Shown here one piece after another: positions 17,641 through 25,644 of a stretch of DNA of 64,000 bases. Under the pieces are notes generated by a model, which saw only the letters and a program-made list of their open reading frames with translations, had not been told where the DNA came from and made no database searches. The first letter of the stretch is position 1. Each line of letters begins with the position of its first letter. Made by a program: the position numbers and the translations under genes. The stretch spans positions 1-64,000 of the forward strand of contig JAHIQM010000007.1 in assembly GCA_018902545.1 (NCBI GenBank). The letters are read 5' to 3'. The stretch comes from Pseudomonadota bacterium (GTDB taxonomy: Bacteria > Desulfobacterota > Desulfovibrionia > Desulfovibrionales > Desulfomicrobiaceae).

Positions 17641-17895
17641 GGGACCGTTCAAAAACCGTTCTGGCAAGGCGCTCTCCCGATTCTGAAGGGCGAAGTGTAG
17701 TCGTCTACATGAGTCCTTCAGAATCGGGGAGCAACGCAGTCCAGAACAGTTGCTGAAATATCTCTCCCCGGGGCCGTTCAAAAACCGTTCTGGCAAGGCG
17801 CTCTCCCGATTCTGAAGGGCGAAGTGTAGCCGTCTACATGAGTCCTTCAGAATCGGGGGAGCAACGCAGTCCAGAACGGATTTTTCAACGGTCCC
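17641..17895. repeat. Two-copy palindromic intergenic repeat (about 129-bp period)
   Basis: Copy 1 starts at 17641 and copy 2 at about 17770. Each begins GGACCGTTCAAAAACCGTTC (GGCCGTTC in copy 2), holds an internal inverted repeat CCGATTCTGAAGG / CCTTCAGAATCGG around a 24-nt centre, and has CAACGCAGTCCAGAAC near its end. Copy 2 ends in CCAGAACGGATTTTTCAACG followed by GTCCC, the near-perfect inverse of copy 1's start. The right half of copy 1 is degenerate. This is a REP/MITE-like element with no coding capacity; its right edge supplies the metW stop codon. Confidence 0.85.
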
Positions 17896-18517
17896 GTATC
17901 ATGAAAATTCCGTACGAGGCGAGCAGATTGGGCCAAAACCGAACCTCGCGCATGCTCCCGTCGCCGGACGGATTCACGGCCAGGGAACGGATAATGGAAA
18001 AAGGCACGGCCCGCGAATAGGCCCGAAAATCCTCCAGACTCAGCACCCGGATGTTGGGGGTATTGTACCACTGGTAGGGCAGCTCCGGCGTGACCGGCAC
18101 ATGTCCGGAAAAAGCCATCTGCAAACGGATCGGCAGACAGCAGAAATTGGGAAAGCTGACGATGCCCCGGCGACCGACCCGGAGCATCTGTTGCAACAGG
18201 GCTGTGGGCTCGTAAGCCTGCTGCAGGGTCTGCGAGACCACTACATAGTCGAAGGCGTTGTCGGGAAACCCCGGCAATTCCTTGTTGATATCCCCATGAA
18301 TGACCGACAGGCCCTGACTGATACAGGACACGACCTCGTCCTCGTCATGCTCGATGCCAAGGCCCTTCACTTCCTTGGTGTCGCGCAGAAAGCGCAGCAG
18401 CTTCCCATCGGCGCAGCCAAGGTCCAGCACGCGGCTGCCTGGGTCGATCCAGGAAGCCACCACGCGCAGGTCGAAACGCAGCTCGTGCCCATCCCCGTCA
18501 CAATGCTCAGCAGCCAT
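17885..18517 (-). CDS. metW: Methionine biosynthesis protein MetW
   Basis: A 210-residue SAM-methyltransferase-like protein. The motif VLDLGCADGKLLRFL is followed by GLGIEHDEDEVV, DYVVVSQTLQQ, and the MetW signature around FPNFCCLPIRLQM and PYQWYNTPNIR. MetW works with MetX, possibly as an activating partner, and the two genes are usually paired. It overlaps the metX end by 11 bp. The last codons and the TGA lie inside the right arm of the palindromic repeat, suggesting the original C-terminus was altered by repeat insertion. Confidence 0.92.
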   Translation of the reverse strand: MAAEHCDGDGHELRFDLRVVASWIDPGSRVLDLGCADGKLLRFLRDTKEVKGLGIEHDEDEVVSCISQGLSVIHGDINKELPGFPDNAFDYVVVSQTLQQAYEPTALLQQMLRVGRRGIVSFPNFCCLPIRLQMAFSGHVPVTPELPYQWYNTPNIRVLSLEDFRAYSRAVPFSIIRSLAVNPSGDGSMREVRFWPNLLASYGIFMIRDR

Positions 18518-19640
18518 GCAGCCCTCCCAGAAATCCCCGGATCACGACCTCCAGGCGCTCGTCCGGCAGCAGGAACGCGTCGTGTCCCCAAGGGGCGGTT
18601 ATCTCGCAAAAGCTCACGTCCCGGCCCAGGGTTTTAAGCACATCCACGATCTGCCGACTCTGATAGGTCGGATAAAGCCAGTCCGAGGTGAAGGACACCA
18701 GCTGAAAGCGCGCCCCTGTCCCGGCCAGGGCGCGACGGGCCGGACTGTCCGGGTTACCGAGGTCCAGGTCGAAATAATCTCCGGCCTTGGTCACGTAGAG
18801 AAAGGCGTTGGCGTCGAAGCGCTCCACGAATTTTTTGCCCTGATGATGCAGGTAGCTCTCGACCTGAAAATCACCCTCAAAATTAAAGGCAAACGAGCTT
18901 CCGCGCAGCTCGCGGCCGAACTTCACGTGCATGGACTCGTCGGAGAGATAGGTGATGTGCCCGATCATGCGTGCCACGGCCAGACCCAGGTCCGGGCGCA
19001 GGCCGTCGTAATAGTCGCCGTTCTTCCAGTTCGGGTCGCTCATGATGGACTGCCGGGCCACCTCGTTGAAGGCGATGGCCTGGGGGGAATGGCGGCTGGT
19101 CGTGGCCAGGGCCAGGACGCCGTCCATCATCTCCGGATAGGCCGCGACCCACTGCAGGGTCTGCATCCCGCCCAGGGAACCGCCGGTCACGGCCAGGAGG
19201 TGCTCGACGCCAAGGTAACGGACCAGCTCACGCTGCGCCCGGACCATGTCGGGGATGGTCACCAGCGGAAAATCAAGGCCCCAATAGCGTCCCGTGGCCG
19301 GATTGATGGAGGACGGCCCGCAGGAGCCCATGCAGCTGCCGATGACGTTGGAGCAGATCACGAAATAGCGGTCCGTGTCGATGGGCTTGCCCGGGCCCAC
19401 GTAATGCTCCCACCAGCCGGGCTTGTCGTCGCCGTCGTGGTATCCGGCCACGTGGGCGTCGCCGGTCAGGGCGTGGCAGATGAGCACGGCGTTGGACTTG
19501 TCGGCGTTCAGGGCTCCGTAGGTCTCGTAGGCCAGGGATACAGGCCCCAAGCCCACCCCGCTGTCCAGAACCATGGGATGCGGGGGATGGGCAAAGGTGA
19601 AGGACTGGGTGCGGACCGCGCCGACGCTGTGGTCTGCCAT
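18507..19640 (-). CDS. metX: Homoserine O-acetyltransferase
   Basis: A 377-residue alpha/beta-hydrolase-fold enzyme that acylates homoserine as the first committed step to methionine. The nucleophile elbow is VTGGSLGGMQTLQW, the oxyanion/substrate region is GSCMGSCGPSSINP, and the catalytic His is in WGHDAFLL near the C-terminus. ATG 19640 is preceded by GGAG. The acetyl versus succinyl preference is inferred from its pairing with MetW and MetY. The divergent glpD gene shares the 175-bp upstream region; no SAM riboswitch is apparent there. Confidence 0.93.
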   Translation of the reverse strand: MADHSVGAVRTQSFTFAHPPHPMVLDSGVGLGPVSLAYETYGALNADKSNAVLICHALTGDAHVAGYHDGDDKPGWWEHYVGPGKPIDTDRYFVICSNVIGSCMGSCGPSSINPATGRYWGLDFPLVTIPDMVRAQRELVRYLGVEHLLAVTGGSLGGMQTLQWVAAYPEMMDGVLALATTSRHSPQAIAFNEVARQSIMSDPNWKNGDYYDGLRPDLGLAVARMIGHITYLSDESMHVKFGRELRGSSFAFNFEGDFQVESYLHHQGKKFVERFDANAFLYVTKAGDYFDLDLGNPDSPARRALAGTGARFQLVSFTSDWLYPTYQSRQIVDVLKTLGRDVSFCEITAPWGHDAFLLPDERLEVVIRGFLGGLHGC

Positions 19641-19815
19641 TGCATGCTCCGTTATTTCAGACTGAATGACTCAGGATTTACGATTCCCCAACCTCAAGGT
19701 CAAGGCCGAAGGCACCGCCAAGCATCGGCCACGCGTCGCCGCCCGTCAAGCCCGTCCTGGCCCTCCCGTCCGAGCCGTGCTATGCGCCCGGACACGAACC
19801 AAACCGGAGGAAGTC

Positions 19816-21375
19816 ATGCTCAGATCAGATATCATCGACCAACTCGGTCCCGGAACAACCTGGGACATGATCATCATCGGCGGCGGAGCCACGGGCCTGG
19901 GCTGCGGCGTGGACGCGGCCAGCCGCGGATACAAGACCCTGCTGCTGGAGGAGCGCGACTTCTCCCAGGGCACGTCCAGCCGCTCCACCAAACTGGTCCA
20001 CGGCGGAGTGCGCTACCTGCAGCAGGGCAACCTGGCCCTGGTCATGGACGCCCTGCACGAGCGCGGCGTGCTGCTCAGAAACGCCCCGCATCTGGTCTAC
20101 AACCAGGCCTTTGTCGTGCCGGACTACAAATGGTGGGAGCGCCCCTTCTACGGCGTAGGGCTGAAGCTCTACGACATGCTGGCCGGAAAGCTGGGTTTTG
20201 GGCGCTCGCGCATCCTGTCGCGCGCCAAAACCCTGAACATGATCCCCAACCTCGAACCCACGGACCTGCGCGGGGGGGTCATCTATTTCGACGGCCAGTT
20301 CGACGACTCGCGCCTGGCCATCACCCTGGCCCGCACCATGAAGGATCTGGGCGGACTGCCGGTCAACCACATGGGCGTCACAGGTCTTATAAAAGACGAG
20401 GACGGACTGGTTTGCGGCGTGCGGGCCAAAGATTCCCTGACGGGCGAAAACCGCGATCTCAAGGCCAAGGTCGTGATCAACGCCACGGGCGTGTTCGTCG
20501 ACGACATCCGGCGCATGGACGACGAGCGCGCAGCGAAACTCATCGCCCCGTCCCAGGGCATCCATCTGGTCCTGGATAAGTCTTTCTCTCCCGGCGACAC
20601 GGCCATCATGGTCCCGCACACCGACGACGGCCGGGTCATCTTTCTGGTGCCCTGGCACGGACGCGTGCTGGTCGGGACCACGGACGTGCCCCTGGACACC
20701 TCCAGCCCCGAACCCCGGCCCATGGAGGAAGAGATCACCTTCCTGCTCGAACACGCTGGCCGTTACCTGACCCGCGATCCGAAGCGCAGCGACATTTTAA
20801 GCGTCTTTGCCGGTATCCGCCCGCTGATCCGGGCCGAGGGCGAAGACAAGACCTCGTCCCTGTCCCGCGACCACTACCTGACCATCTCTCAGAGCGGGCT
20901 GGTGACCATCGCCGGCGGCAAATGGACCACCTACCGCAAGATGGGCGAGGACGCCGTGACCCAGGCCGCGCGCTTCGCGGCCCTGCCTCCCCACTCCTGC
21001 AAGACCGAGAACCTGCCCCTGCACGGCTGGCTCGGCGGCGTGGACCCGCGCGACCACCTCGCGGTCTACGGCAGCGACATCGAGGAAATACGGGAGATGA
21101 TCCGCCGCGACCCGGAACTGGGCAAGCCCCTGCACTACAAACTGCCCTACCTGCGGGCCGAGGTGGTCTGGGCCGTGCGCCGCGAATGGGCACTGACCTT
21201 GTCCGACGTGCTGCGCCACCGTACCCGCGCCCTCATTCTGGACGCGGCCGTGAGCATGATTATCGCCCGCGACGTGGCCGAAATCATGGCCCGTGAACTG
21301 GACCAGGACAAAGACTGGATCGAGGAGCAGGTGGGTTCCTTCCGCGAACTGGCAAGGGACTATCTGGCGGGCTGA
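19816..21375 (+). CDS. glpD: Glycerol-3-phosphate dehydrogenase, FAD-dependent
   Basis: A 519-residue membrane-associated flavoprotein oxidising glycerol 3-phosphate to dihydroxyacetone phosphate and passing electrons to quinone. The N-terminal dinucleotide fold is IIIGGGATGLGCGVDAASRG (residues about 18-37). TSSRSTKLVHGGVRYLQQG and FLVPWHGRVLVGTTDVP are strong GlpD signatures, and the C-terminal DAO_C region follows. The frame is open from 19666, but ATG 19816 has GGAGG at ideal spacing. A GC-rich hairpin lacking a T-run (21383-21403) follows. The converging GDPD gene can supply its substrate. Confidence 0.93.
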   Translation: MLRSDIIDQLGPGTTWDMIIIGGGATGLGCGVDAASRGYKTLLLEERDFSQGTSSRSTKLVHGGVRYLQQGNLALVMDALHERGVLLRNAPHLVYNQAFVVPDYKWWERPFYGVGLKLYDMLAGKLGFGRSRILSRAKTLNMIPNLEPTDLRGGVIYFDGQFDDSRLAITLARTMKDLGGLPVNHMGVTGLIKDEDGLVCGVRAKDSLTGENRDLKAKVVINATGVFVDDIRRMDDERAAKLIAPSQGIHLVLDKSFSPGDTAIMVPHTDDGRVIFLVPWHGRVLVGTTDVPLDTSSPEPRPMEEEITFLLEHAGRYLTRDPKRSDILSVFAGIRPLIRAEGEDKTSSLSRDHYLTISQSGLVTIAGGKWTTYRKMGEDAVTQAARFAALPPHSCKTENLPLHGWLGGVDPRDHLAVYGSDIEEIREMIRRDPELGKPLHYKLPYLRAEVVWAVRREWALTLSDVLRHRTRALILDAAVSMIIARDVAEIMARELDQDKDWIEEQVGSFRELARDYLAG

Positions 21376-21424
21376 AAGCGGCGCGGCGGGCAAAGCCCGC
21401 CGCGATCCGGACAAAAGAGAGACT

Positions 21425-22084
21425 TTAGGCCTCGAACACGGCCCAAGGGAAGTCGGCGTCATCCAGCAGCGTCAGGGTCGCGCCGGGCAGATCGACAGGC
21501 GCTCCCGGAACCGCTTCGGGCCAGGCCAGGGTGACGAGCCCGCCCCTGGCCGCCGAGGTCACGCCCACGATGGAATCCTCCACGGCCATGCATTCCTGTG
21601 GCGCGAACCCGGCCCGCCGGGCGGCCTCCAGGTACGGGTCCGGCGCGGGCTTGCCATTGGCTACGTCGTTGCCGCAGACCGTGAAAACCATCAGTTCCCA
21701 CAGCCCCAGCACGCGCAGGTTGGCCTCGATGACCGGGGCCTCGCCGTTGGACACGGCAGCCTGGAGCACGCCCAGCTCATGCAGGCGCTTCACCGCGGCC
21801 ACGGGGCCGGGGCGCATCATCTCCGCACGCAGCCCTTCCATATATGCCCGGGCGCAATCGGCGCGAAAATTCTCCTCGGTCAGACCGGCGGGCAAACGCC
21901 CCTGAAGAATGGCCCACTTCTCCGGCATGGTCTTGCCCAGCAGTTCGTCGTTGGCCTCCTCGGTCAGGGTGTAGCCATGCCCTGCGCACCAGTCGCGAAT
22001 GACCTCGTAGTGCAGGCTCTCAGTGGTGATCAGCGTGCCGTCGATATCCCAGAAAACGGCCTTGGGCCGCTTCATAAGTTCCAT
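21425..22084 (-). CDS. HAD-superfamily phosphatase (beta-phosphoglucomutase/phosphoglycolate-phosphatase-like)
   Basis: A 219-residue hydrolase. The four HAD motifs are visible: FWDIDGTLITTES with the nucleophile Asp and acid/base Asp, AAVSNGEAP, the lysine in NGKPAPDPYL, and VEDSIVGV. A helical cap sits between motifs I and II. The substrate is unknown; lying next to GDPD and glpD, a glycerol-phosphate or sugar phosphate is possible. ATG 22084 has AAGGAGGG upstream and overlaps the GDPD stop by 13 bp, so the two genes are coupled. Confidence 0.87.
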   Translation of the reverse strand: MELMKRPKAVFWDIDGTLITTESLHYEVIRDWCAGHGYTLTEEANDELLGKTMPEKWAILQGRLPAGLTEENFRADCARAYMEGLRAEMMRPGPVAAVKRLHELGVLQAAVSNGEAPVIEANLRVLGLWELMVFTVCGNDVANGKPAPDPYLEAARRAGFAPQECMAVEDSIVGVTSAARGGLVTLAWPEAVPGAPVDLPGATLTLLDDADFPWAVFEA

Positions 22085-22941
22085 TTTCCCTCCTTTTTGC
22101 ATGCTTCCAGCACGGCCTTGGCCCTGGCCGGAAAATCGGTGATGATGCCGTCCGCACCCTCGCGGGCCAGCCACAGCATGTCCTCTTCACGGTTCACGGT
22201 GTAGACGTTGACCGCGAATCCGGCCTCGCGCAAGGCCGCGATGCGTCCAGGAAAAAGTCCTTTGAAAGAAGGATTCAGCGCCACGGCCCCCAGATCGCTG
22301 AGTCGTTTCACGATGTCCTGCGTGGACGCGGCCATGGCCTTTTCGTCCAGCAGCAGCGCCACGGGCACTTCCGGGCTCAGTTCACGAAAAAGTTCCAGAG
22401 ACTTCTGCCTGAATGACGAGACCAGCACCCGGCCATCCAGTTTTGCGGCGCGGATCAGGTAAACAACCGCGCCGACCAGCCCCGCGTCATCCCCGCCGAG
22501 CATGTCCTTGATCTCGACATTGACGGCCAACCCGCTCTTACGGGTCCAGGCCAGGGCCTCGGACAGAGTGGGAACAGGCTCCCCCGCGAACGCCGCGAGC
22601 GCGTCAGCCCCGATCTCTCCCGCCGCCACGGTGCCGAAAGGATCGCGCCGCGCGAACCAGCTCCCCGCGTCCAGACTGCGGATCTGGGCCAGAGTCAGCC
22701 GGTTCACCACATGATGCCTGCGCGAAGGCATTCCCGGCCGCGATGAGATATCCGTCACGCGGCGCAGCCCGTGGTCGTGGGTGACGATGACCTCGCCGTC
22801 AAGGGTGAGGTGCACGTCCAACTCCCAGCCATGCGCGCCCTGCGCCAGGGCGGCGCGGGCCGCGGACATGGTGTTCTCCGGGGCCACGCTGCGCGCCCCG
22901 CGATGGGCCCAGACCTTGGGAGAGGGGAAAGAGTGAGGCAT
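22072..22941 (-). CDS. Glycerophosphodiester phosphodiesterase (cytoplasmic)
   Basis: A 289-residue TIM-barrel enzyme releasing glycerol 3-phosphate from deacylated phospholipids. The signature WAHRGARSVAPENTMSA carries the catalytic His and Glu, followed by ELDVHLTLDGEVIVTHDHGL with the metal-binding Glu/Asp and second His. There is no signal peptide. ATG 22941 has AAAGGAG upstream. An in-frame extension to 23064 reads plausibly as protein but has no site as good. Its product is the substrate of the GlpD encoded opposite. Confidence 0.9.
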   Translation of the reverse strand: MPHSFPSPKVWAHRGARSVAPENTMSAARAALAQGAHGWELDVHLTLDGEVIVTHDHGLRRVTDISSRPGMPSRRHHVVNRLTLAQIRSLDAGSWFARRDPFGTVAAGEIGADALAAFAGEPVPTLSEALAWTRKSGLAVNVEIKDMLGGDDAGLVGAVVYLIRAAKLDGRVLVSSFRQKSLELFRELSPEVPVALLLDEKAMAASTQDIVKRLSDLGAVALNPSFKGLFPGRIAALREAGFAVNVYTVNREEDMLWLAREGADGIITDFPARAKAVLEACKKEGKWNL

Positions 22942-23096
22942 GAGAGGCTCCTTTGGCCTGTCCGTCCCCGCTCCGGGCAGCGGTTTCGTCCGAAGGCGGT
23001 ACCTGATGGCTTCGATCTCGTCCAGATTTTCAAAGATGCGGCCCACGCTTCCGGGGGCGAGCATGCCGCCGCGCTCGTTACCTCAGCGCGGCCCCG

Positions 23097-23489
23097 TCAT
23101 GGGACGATCTCCATGTCCTCCGTCCTCTCCAAAAGCTCCCTGGCCTCCACTCCGCCGCAGCTGGACTTGAAGATCTGGTTGAGCCTGAATGTCAGCACGT
23201 ATCTCCCCGGCACCTCGAAGACCATGCTTGTCTTCGGGTAGCCGGGCACAATCCGTGGAGCGGGCCCTGCCGGGCTTTCCAGGACGTCCACGTTGATGGC
23301 CACGGACTGCCCCGTCGGCACTCGGTAATCGCCCATATCGAAGGTTACGTTAAGTTGCGCGCCTACGTTTCGCGGCCCTTCGATGACGAGGCGGCCTTCT
23401 CCCGTGCCGGTGGCATTATCGCCGTCCGCAAAAGCGGGCCCGCCCATGCTTACGCACAAAAAGGTCACGAGCAGACAGAATACGCGCAT
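23097..23489 (-). CDS. Small secreted protein of unknown function
   Basis: A 130-residue protein with a clear Sec signal peptide (MRVFCLLVTFLCVSMGGPAFA), leaving about 109 residues exported. The mature part is beta-rich (RLVIEGPRNVGAQLNVTFDM; YVLTFRLNQIF) and resembles a small immunoglobulin-like or spore-coat-like fold, but no family is recognised. One cysteine remains after cleavage, in SSCGG. It is divergent from the LuxR-type regulator, with a shared 110-bp upstream region. Confidence 0.65.
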   Translation of the reverse strand: MRVFCLLVTFLCVSMGGPAFADGDNATGTGEGRLVIEGPRNVGAQLNVTFDMGDYRVPTGQSVAINVDVLESPAGPAPRIVPGYPKTSMVFEVPGRYVLTFRLNQIFKSSCGGVEARELLERTEDMEIVP

Positions 23490-23556
23490 GCGTCCCTCTT
23501 CAGGTTCGGGTTCTCAATGCCTTGCTGATACTCCTTAAAAGAAATATTACAAGTCA

Positions 23557-23574
23557 ATGGGTAGAGAATGGGTA
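23557..23574. promoter_or_regulatory. Two direct ATGGGTA heptamers at the regulator's own start region
   Basis: ATGGGTA occurs at 23557-23563 and 23568-23574, spaced exactly 11 bp. The complement TACCCAT fits the NarL-type heptamer consensus TACYYMT. The same motif recurs before the torD/dms-like operon at the other end of the regulator gene, suggesting autoregulation by its own GerE-type domain. Confidence 0.5.
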
Positions 23575-23600
23575 GAACGCAAGACCGGGAGAAAGACGCC

Positions 23601-24941
23601 ATGAAGACACTCGTCACAACCGGGTACGAGACCCTGCTTCGACTGGACGAGGCCAATCAGGACTATTTCCTTGAAAGGTGGTCCATCCGCATGGAGGACG
23701 CCGGGTATCTGCAGCATACCACGGCAAAGCGCGTGGACTGTCTGGTCGCCCTGAAGGAATTTCTGCAGCCGGTCCTGGCAGACATCGAATCCGGCCGGGT
23801 TCCTGCGGAATTCTCGGAACTGCTCCACCGCGACAGCGGGTGGGAACGGTTCCTCATCGAATCATCCCGCCGCCACCGGACGCGCGGCATCACCTTCGAC
23901 ATGTTCCTTGGCTGCTTCAAGACCTTCATCTACAGCCTCCTCGACGTCATCGAGGCCATGGACGTCGAATACGCCCGAAAGGTGGACGCGCGCAGGCTGA
24001 TCCGCCTCTACGGCGACGCCATCGAAGTGCTCTACCTGCAGGACTGGATCCGCATCTTCCCCGAATTTTCCGACGGCAGGCTCGATGACATGAACAGGCT
24101 CCTGACCCTGGAGAAATGCCGCTTCGAGAACATCCTGAACGCCACCTCGGACCTCATCCTCGTGGTGGACGGAGGCGGGCTGGTGGTGAACATCAACGCC
24201 GCGGTCAAGGCCGTGATGGACGAAAAGCAGGCACTTAAGCGGCCCGTCTGGGAAGTCCTGTCCCTGGAGGGGGGCAGCGTCGAGGAGCTGCTGAGGTACT
24301 ACCCCGTCGGCATCACCTGCGAGCTGGCCCCCTTCGGGGAAAGCTCCATCTACAAAATGCAGGTCAATCCCCTGAAGTCCGTCAGCCTGGCCAGCGACCA
24401 GTACATCTTCGTGCTGACCAACATGACCACCCAGGCCATGCAGCGCCAGACCCTGGAGGGCATTGTCGACGAGAAAACCGAGGCCTTGCGCAAGGAAAAG
24501 GCGCAACTCGAGGAAATGAACATCACTCTGCGCAACGTCCTCAAGAGCGTCGGCCGGGAACACGAGGAACACGCCAGCAATCTGGCCGCCAAGGTCAACA
24601 CCCTCGTGCTGCCCTCGCTGGAGCGCATCGAGTCCGAAAACGACCCGGCCATCCGCAAGGGTTACGTGACCGTTGTCAAAGACCAGCTGACGCGCCTTCT
24701 GCCCCGGGATTCCGGCGGGATGCCCCTGCTCCTCAAGCTCACGCAGATGGAGATGAAGGTCTGCCAGTTCATCCAGTCCGGACACTCCAACAAGGATATC
24801 GCCGACCTCTTGACCCTGTCCGTCGAAACCATCCAGACCCACCGCAAGAGCATCCGCCGCAAGCTCGGCCTGCACGGCCGCAGCGCCAACCTGTACGCCC
24901 ACCTCAACACCATGGGTTTGCAGGACCAAATGGGTAGCTGA
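23601..24941 (+). CDS. RsbRD/PAS/LuxR-type sensory transcription regulator
   Basis: A 446-residue one-component regulator. Residues about 1-150 form an RsbRD-like helical sensor (LERWSIRMEDAGYL; ELLHRDSGWERFL). A PAS domain follows (NILNATSDLILVVDGGGLVV), then a coiled coil (VDEKTEALRKEKAQLEEMN), and a GerE/LuxR HTH at the C-terminus (LTLSVETIQTHRKSIRRKLG). There is no receiver domain, so the signal enters through the sensor or PAS domain. An upstream ATG at 23568 lies inside a repeated heptamer and lacks a ribosome site; 23601 is preceded by GGGAG. It probably controls the molybdoenzyme operon that follows. Confidence 0.85.
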   Translation: MKTLVTTGYETLLRLDEANQDYFLERWSIRMEDAGYLQHTTAKRVDCLVALKEFLQPVLADIESGRVPAEFSELLHRDSGWERFLIESSRRHRTRGITFDMFLGCFKTFIYSLLDVIEAMDVEYARKVDARRLIRLYGDAIEVLYLQDWIRIFPEFSDGRLDDMNRLLTLEKCRFENILNATSDLILVVDGGGLVVNINAAVKAVMDEKQALKRPVWEVLSLEGGSVEELLRYYPVGITCELAPFGESSIYKMQVNPLKSVSLASDQYIFVLTNMTTQAMQRQTLEGIVDEKTEALRKEKAQLEEMNITLRNVLKSVGREHEEHASNLAAKVNTLVLPSLERIESENDPAIRKGYVTVVKDQLTRLLPRDSGGMPLLLKLTQMEMKVCQFIQSGHSNKDIADLLTLSVETIQTHRKSIRRKLGLHGRSANLYAHLNTMGLQDQMGS

Positions 24942-24962
24942 GACTACCCAATATATACCCTG
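24930..24962. promoter_or_regulatory. Heptamer array (ATGGGTA / TACCCAA / TACCCTG) before the molybdoenzyme operon
   Basis: TGGGTAG and CTACCCA form a perfect inverted repeat with 6 bp between, overlapping the regulator's stop codon. A third copy, TACCCTG, lies 11 bp after the second. The arrangement mirrors the pair upstream of the regulator, including the 11-bp spacing. It lies about 85 bp upstream of the torD-like start. Confidence 0.5.
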
Positions 24963-25045
24963 AATCCCGCCTGTCAGGCATGGCGTCGCTGACGTAATCG
25001 TGTTACAGATACTGAGTAATCCCCCTGTAACCAAGGTACGCCAGC

Positions 25046-25618
25046 ATGTCCGAACAGTGTATGCCTTCCATCGAGGCCCTGCGCGACTTCTTTGCCGCCA
25101 CAGACGCCGGCGATCTGGAGGATGCGGCCGTCCGCATCGCGGAGAGCGTCGGCGTCGAAATTCCGCCCCATACGGACTGGACCACAGTCGAGTACGAGTT
25201 CAACCGCCTCTTCGTCGGTCCGGCGGCCGTCCCTGCCCCGCCCTTTGCCTCGGCCTGGTCCGAGTCCGACCGCGCCCTCATGGGCCGAGCCACCAGCGAG
25301 GCCCGGCAGACTTACCATCGCCTCGGTCTGGCCGTGCCCGGGGAGGGCGTCATCCCCGATGACCATCTGGCCTACGAGCTTGAAGCCTTGCTTGTCCTGA
25401 AGTCCGTGCTTGCAACGGAGGCCGGTGCGCCCGACGCCGAGACTGCGGCCCTGCACGCATGGTTCGTCGGGGAGCATCTTGAGCGGTGGCTTCCCCCATT
25501 CATGCAGGCGGTCAGGGAGCAGGCGACCGAAGGCGGGGTCGTGGCCCTGGTCACGGAAGCCCTGGCCGCGTGGTTCGACAACGAACGCAATTCAACCGCA
25601 GCGCTGCGCCCGGCCTGA
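25046..25618 (+). CDS. TorD/DmsD-family molybdoenzyme maturation chaperone
   Basis: A 190-residue all-helical chaperone that binds the Tat signal of its partner molybdoenzyme and assists cofactor insertion before export. The family pattern YEFNRLFVGP, followed later by PDDHLAYELEALLVL (the Y/F-x-x-LFxGP and PDHxxxEL motifs), is clear. It is the first gene of the operon, 26 bp upstream of the catalytic subunit that carries a twin-arginine signal. Confidence 0.88.
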   Translation: MSEQCMPSIEALRDFFAATDAGDLEDAAVRIAESVGVEIPPHTDWTTVEYEFNRLFVGPAAVPAPPFASAWSESDRALMGRATSEARQTYHRLGLAVPGEGVIPDDHLAYELEALLVLKSVLATEAGAPDAETAALHAWFVGEHLERWLPPFMQAVREQATEGGVVALVTEALAAWFDNERNSTAALRPA

Positions 25619-25644
25619 AGCCGGCGCGGTCGAGGAGGAATGTT

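Noticed and set aside
17641-17895. A CRISPR array, because of repeated palindromic units
   Set aside because: There are only two long units at 129-bp period, with no short repeat-spacer alternation and no cas genes.
19641-19815. A SAM or other methionine riboswitch before metX
   Set aside because: No conserved riboswitch core or terminator pair could be recognised in the 175-bp shared upstream region.
18354-20579. A 741-codon plus-strand frame across metX and glpD
   Set aside because: It crosses metX in antisense and glpD in the wrong frame; both of those genes have intact catalytic motifs.
23097-23489. The small secreted protein as a PEP-CTERM exosortase substrate
   Set aside because: Its C-terminus ends in a charged segment without a hydrophobic helix or arginine cluster.
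23862-25034. A 390-codon minus-strand frame opposite the LuxR-type regulator
   Set aside because: Composition (repeated Val, Gly, His, Gln, Asp) is typical of antisense shadow and there is no domain match.
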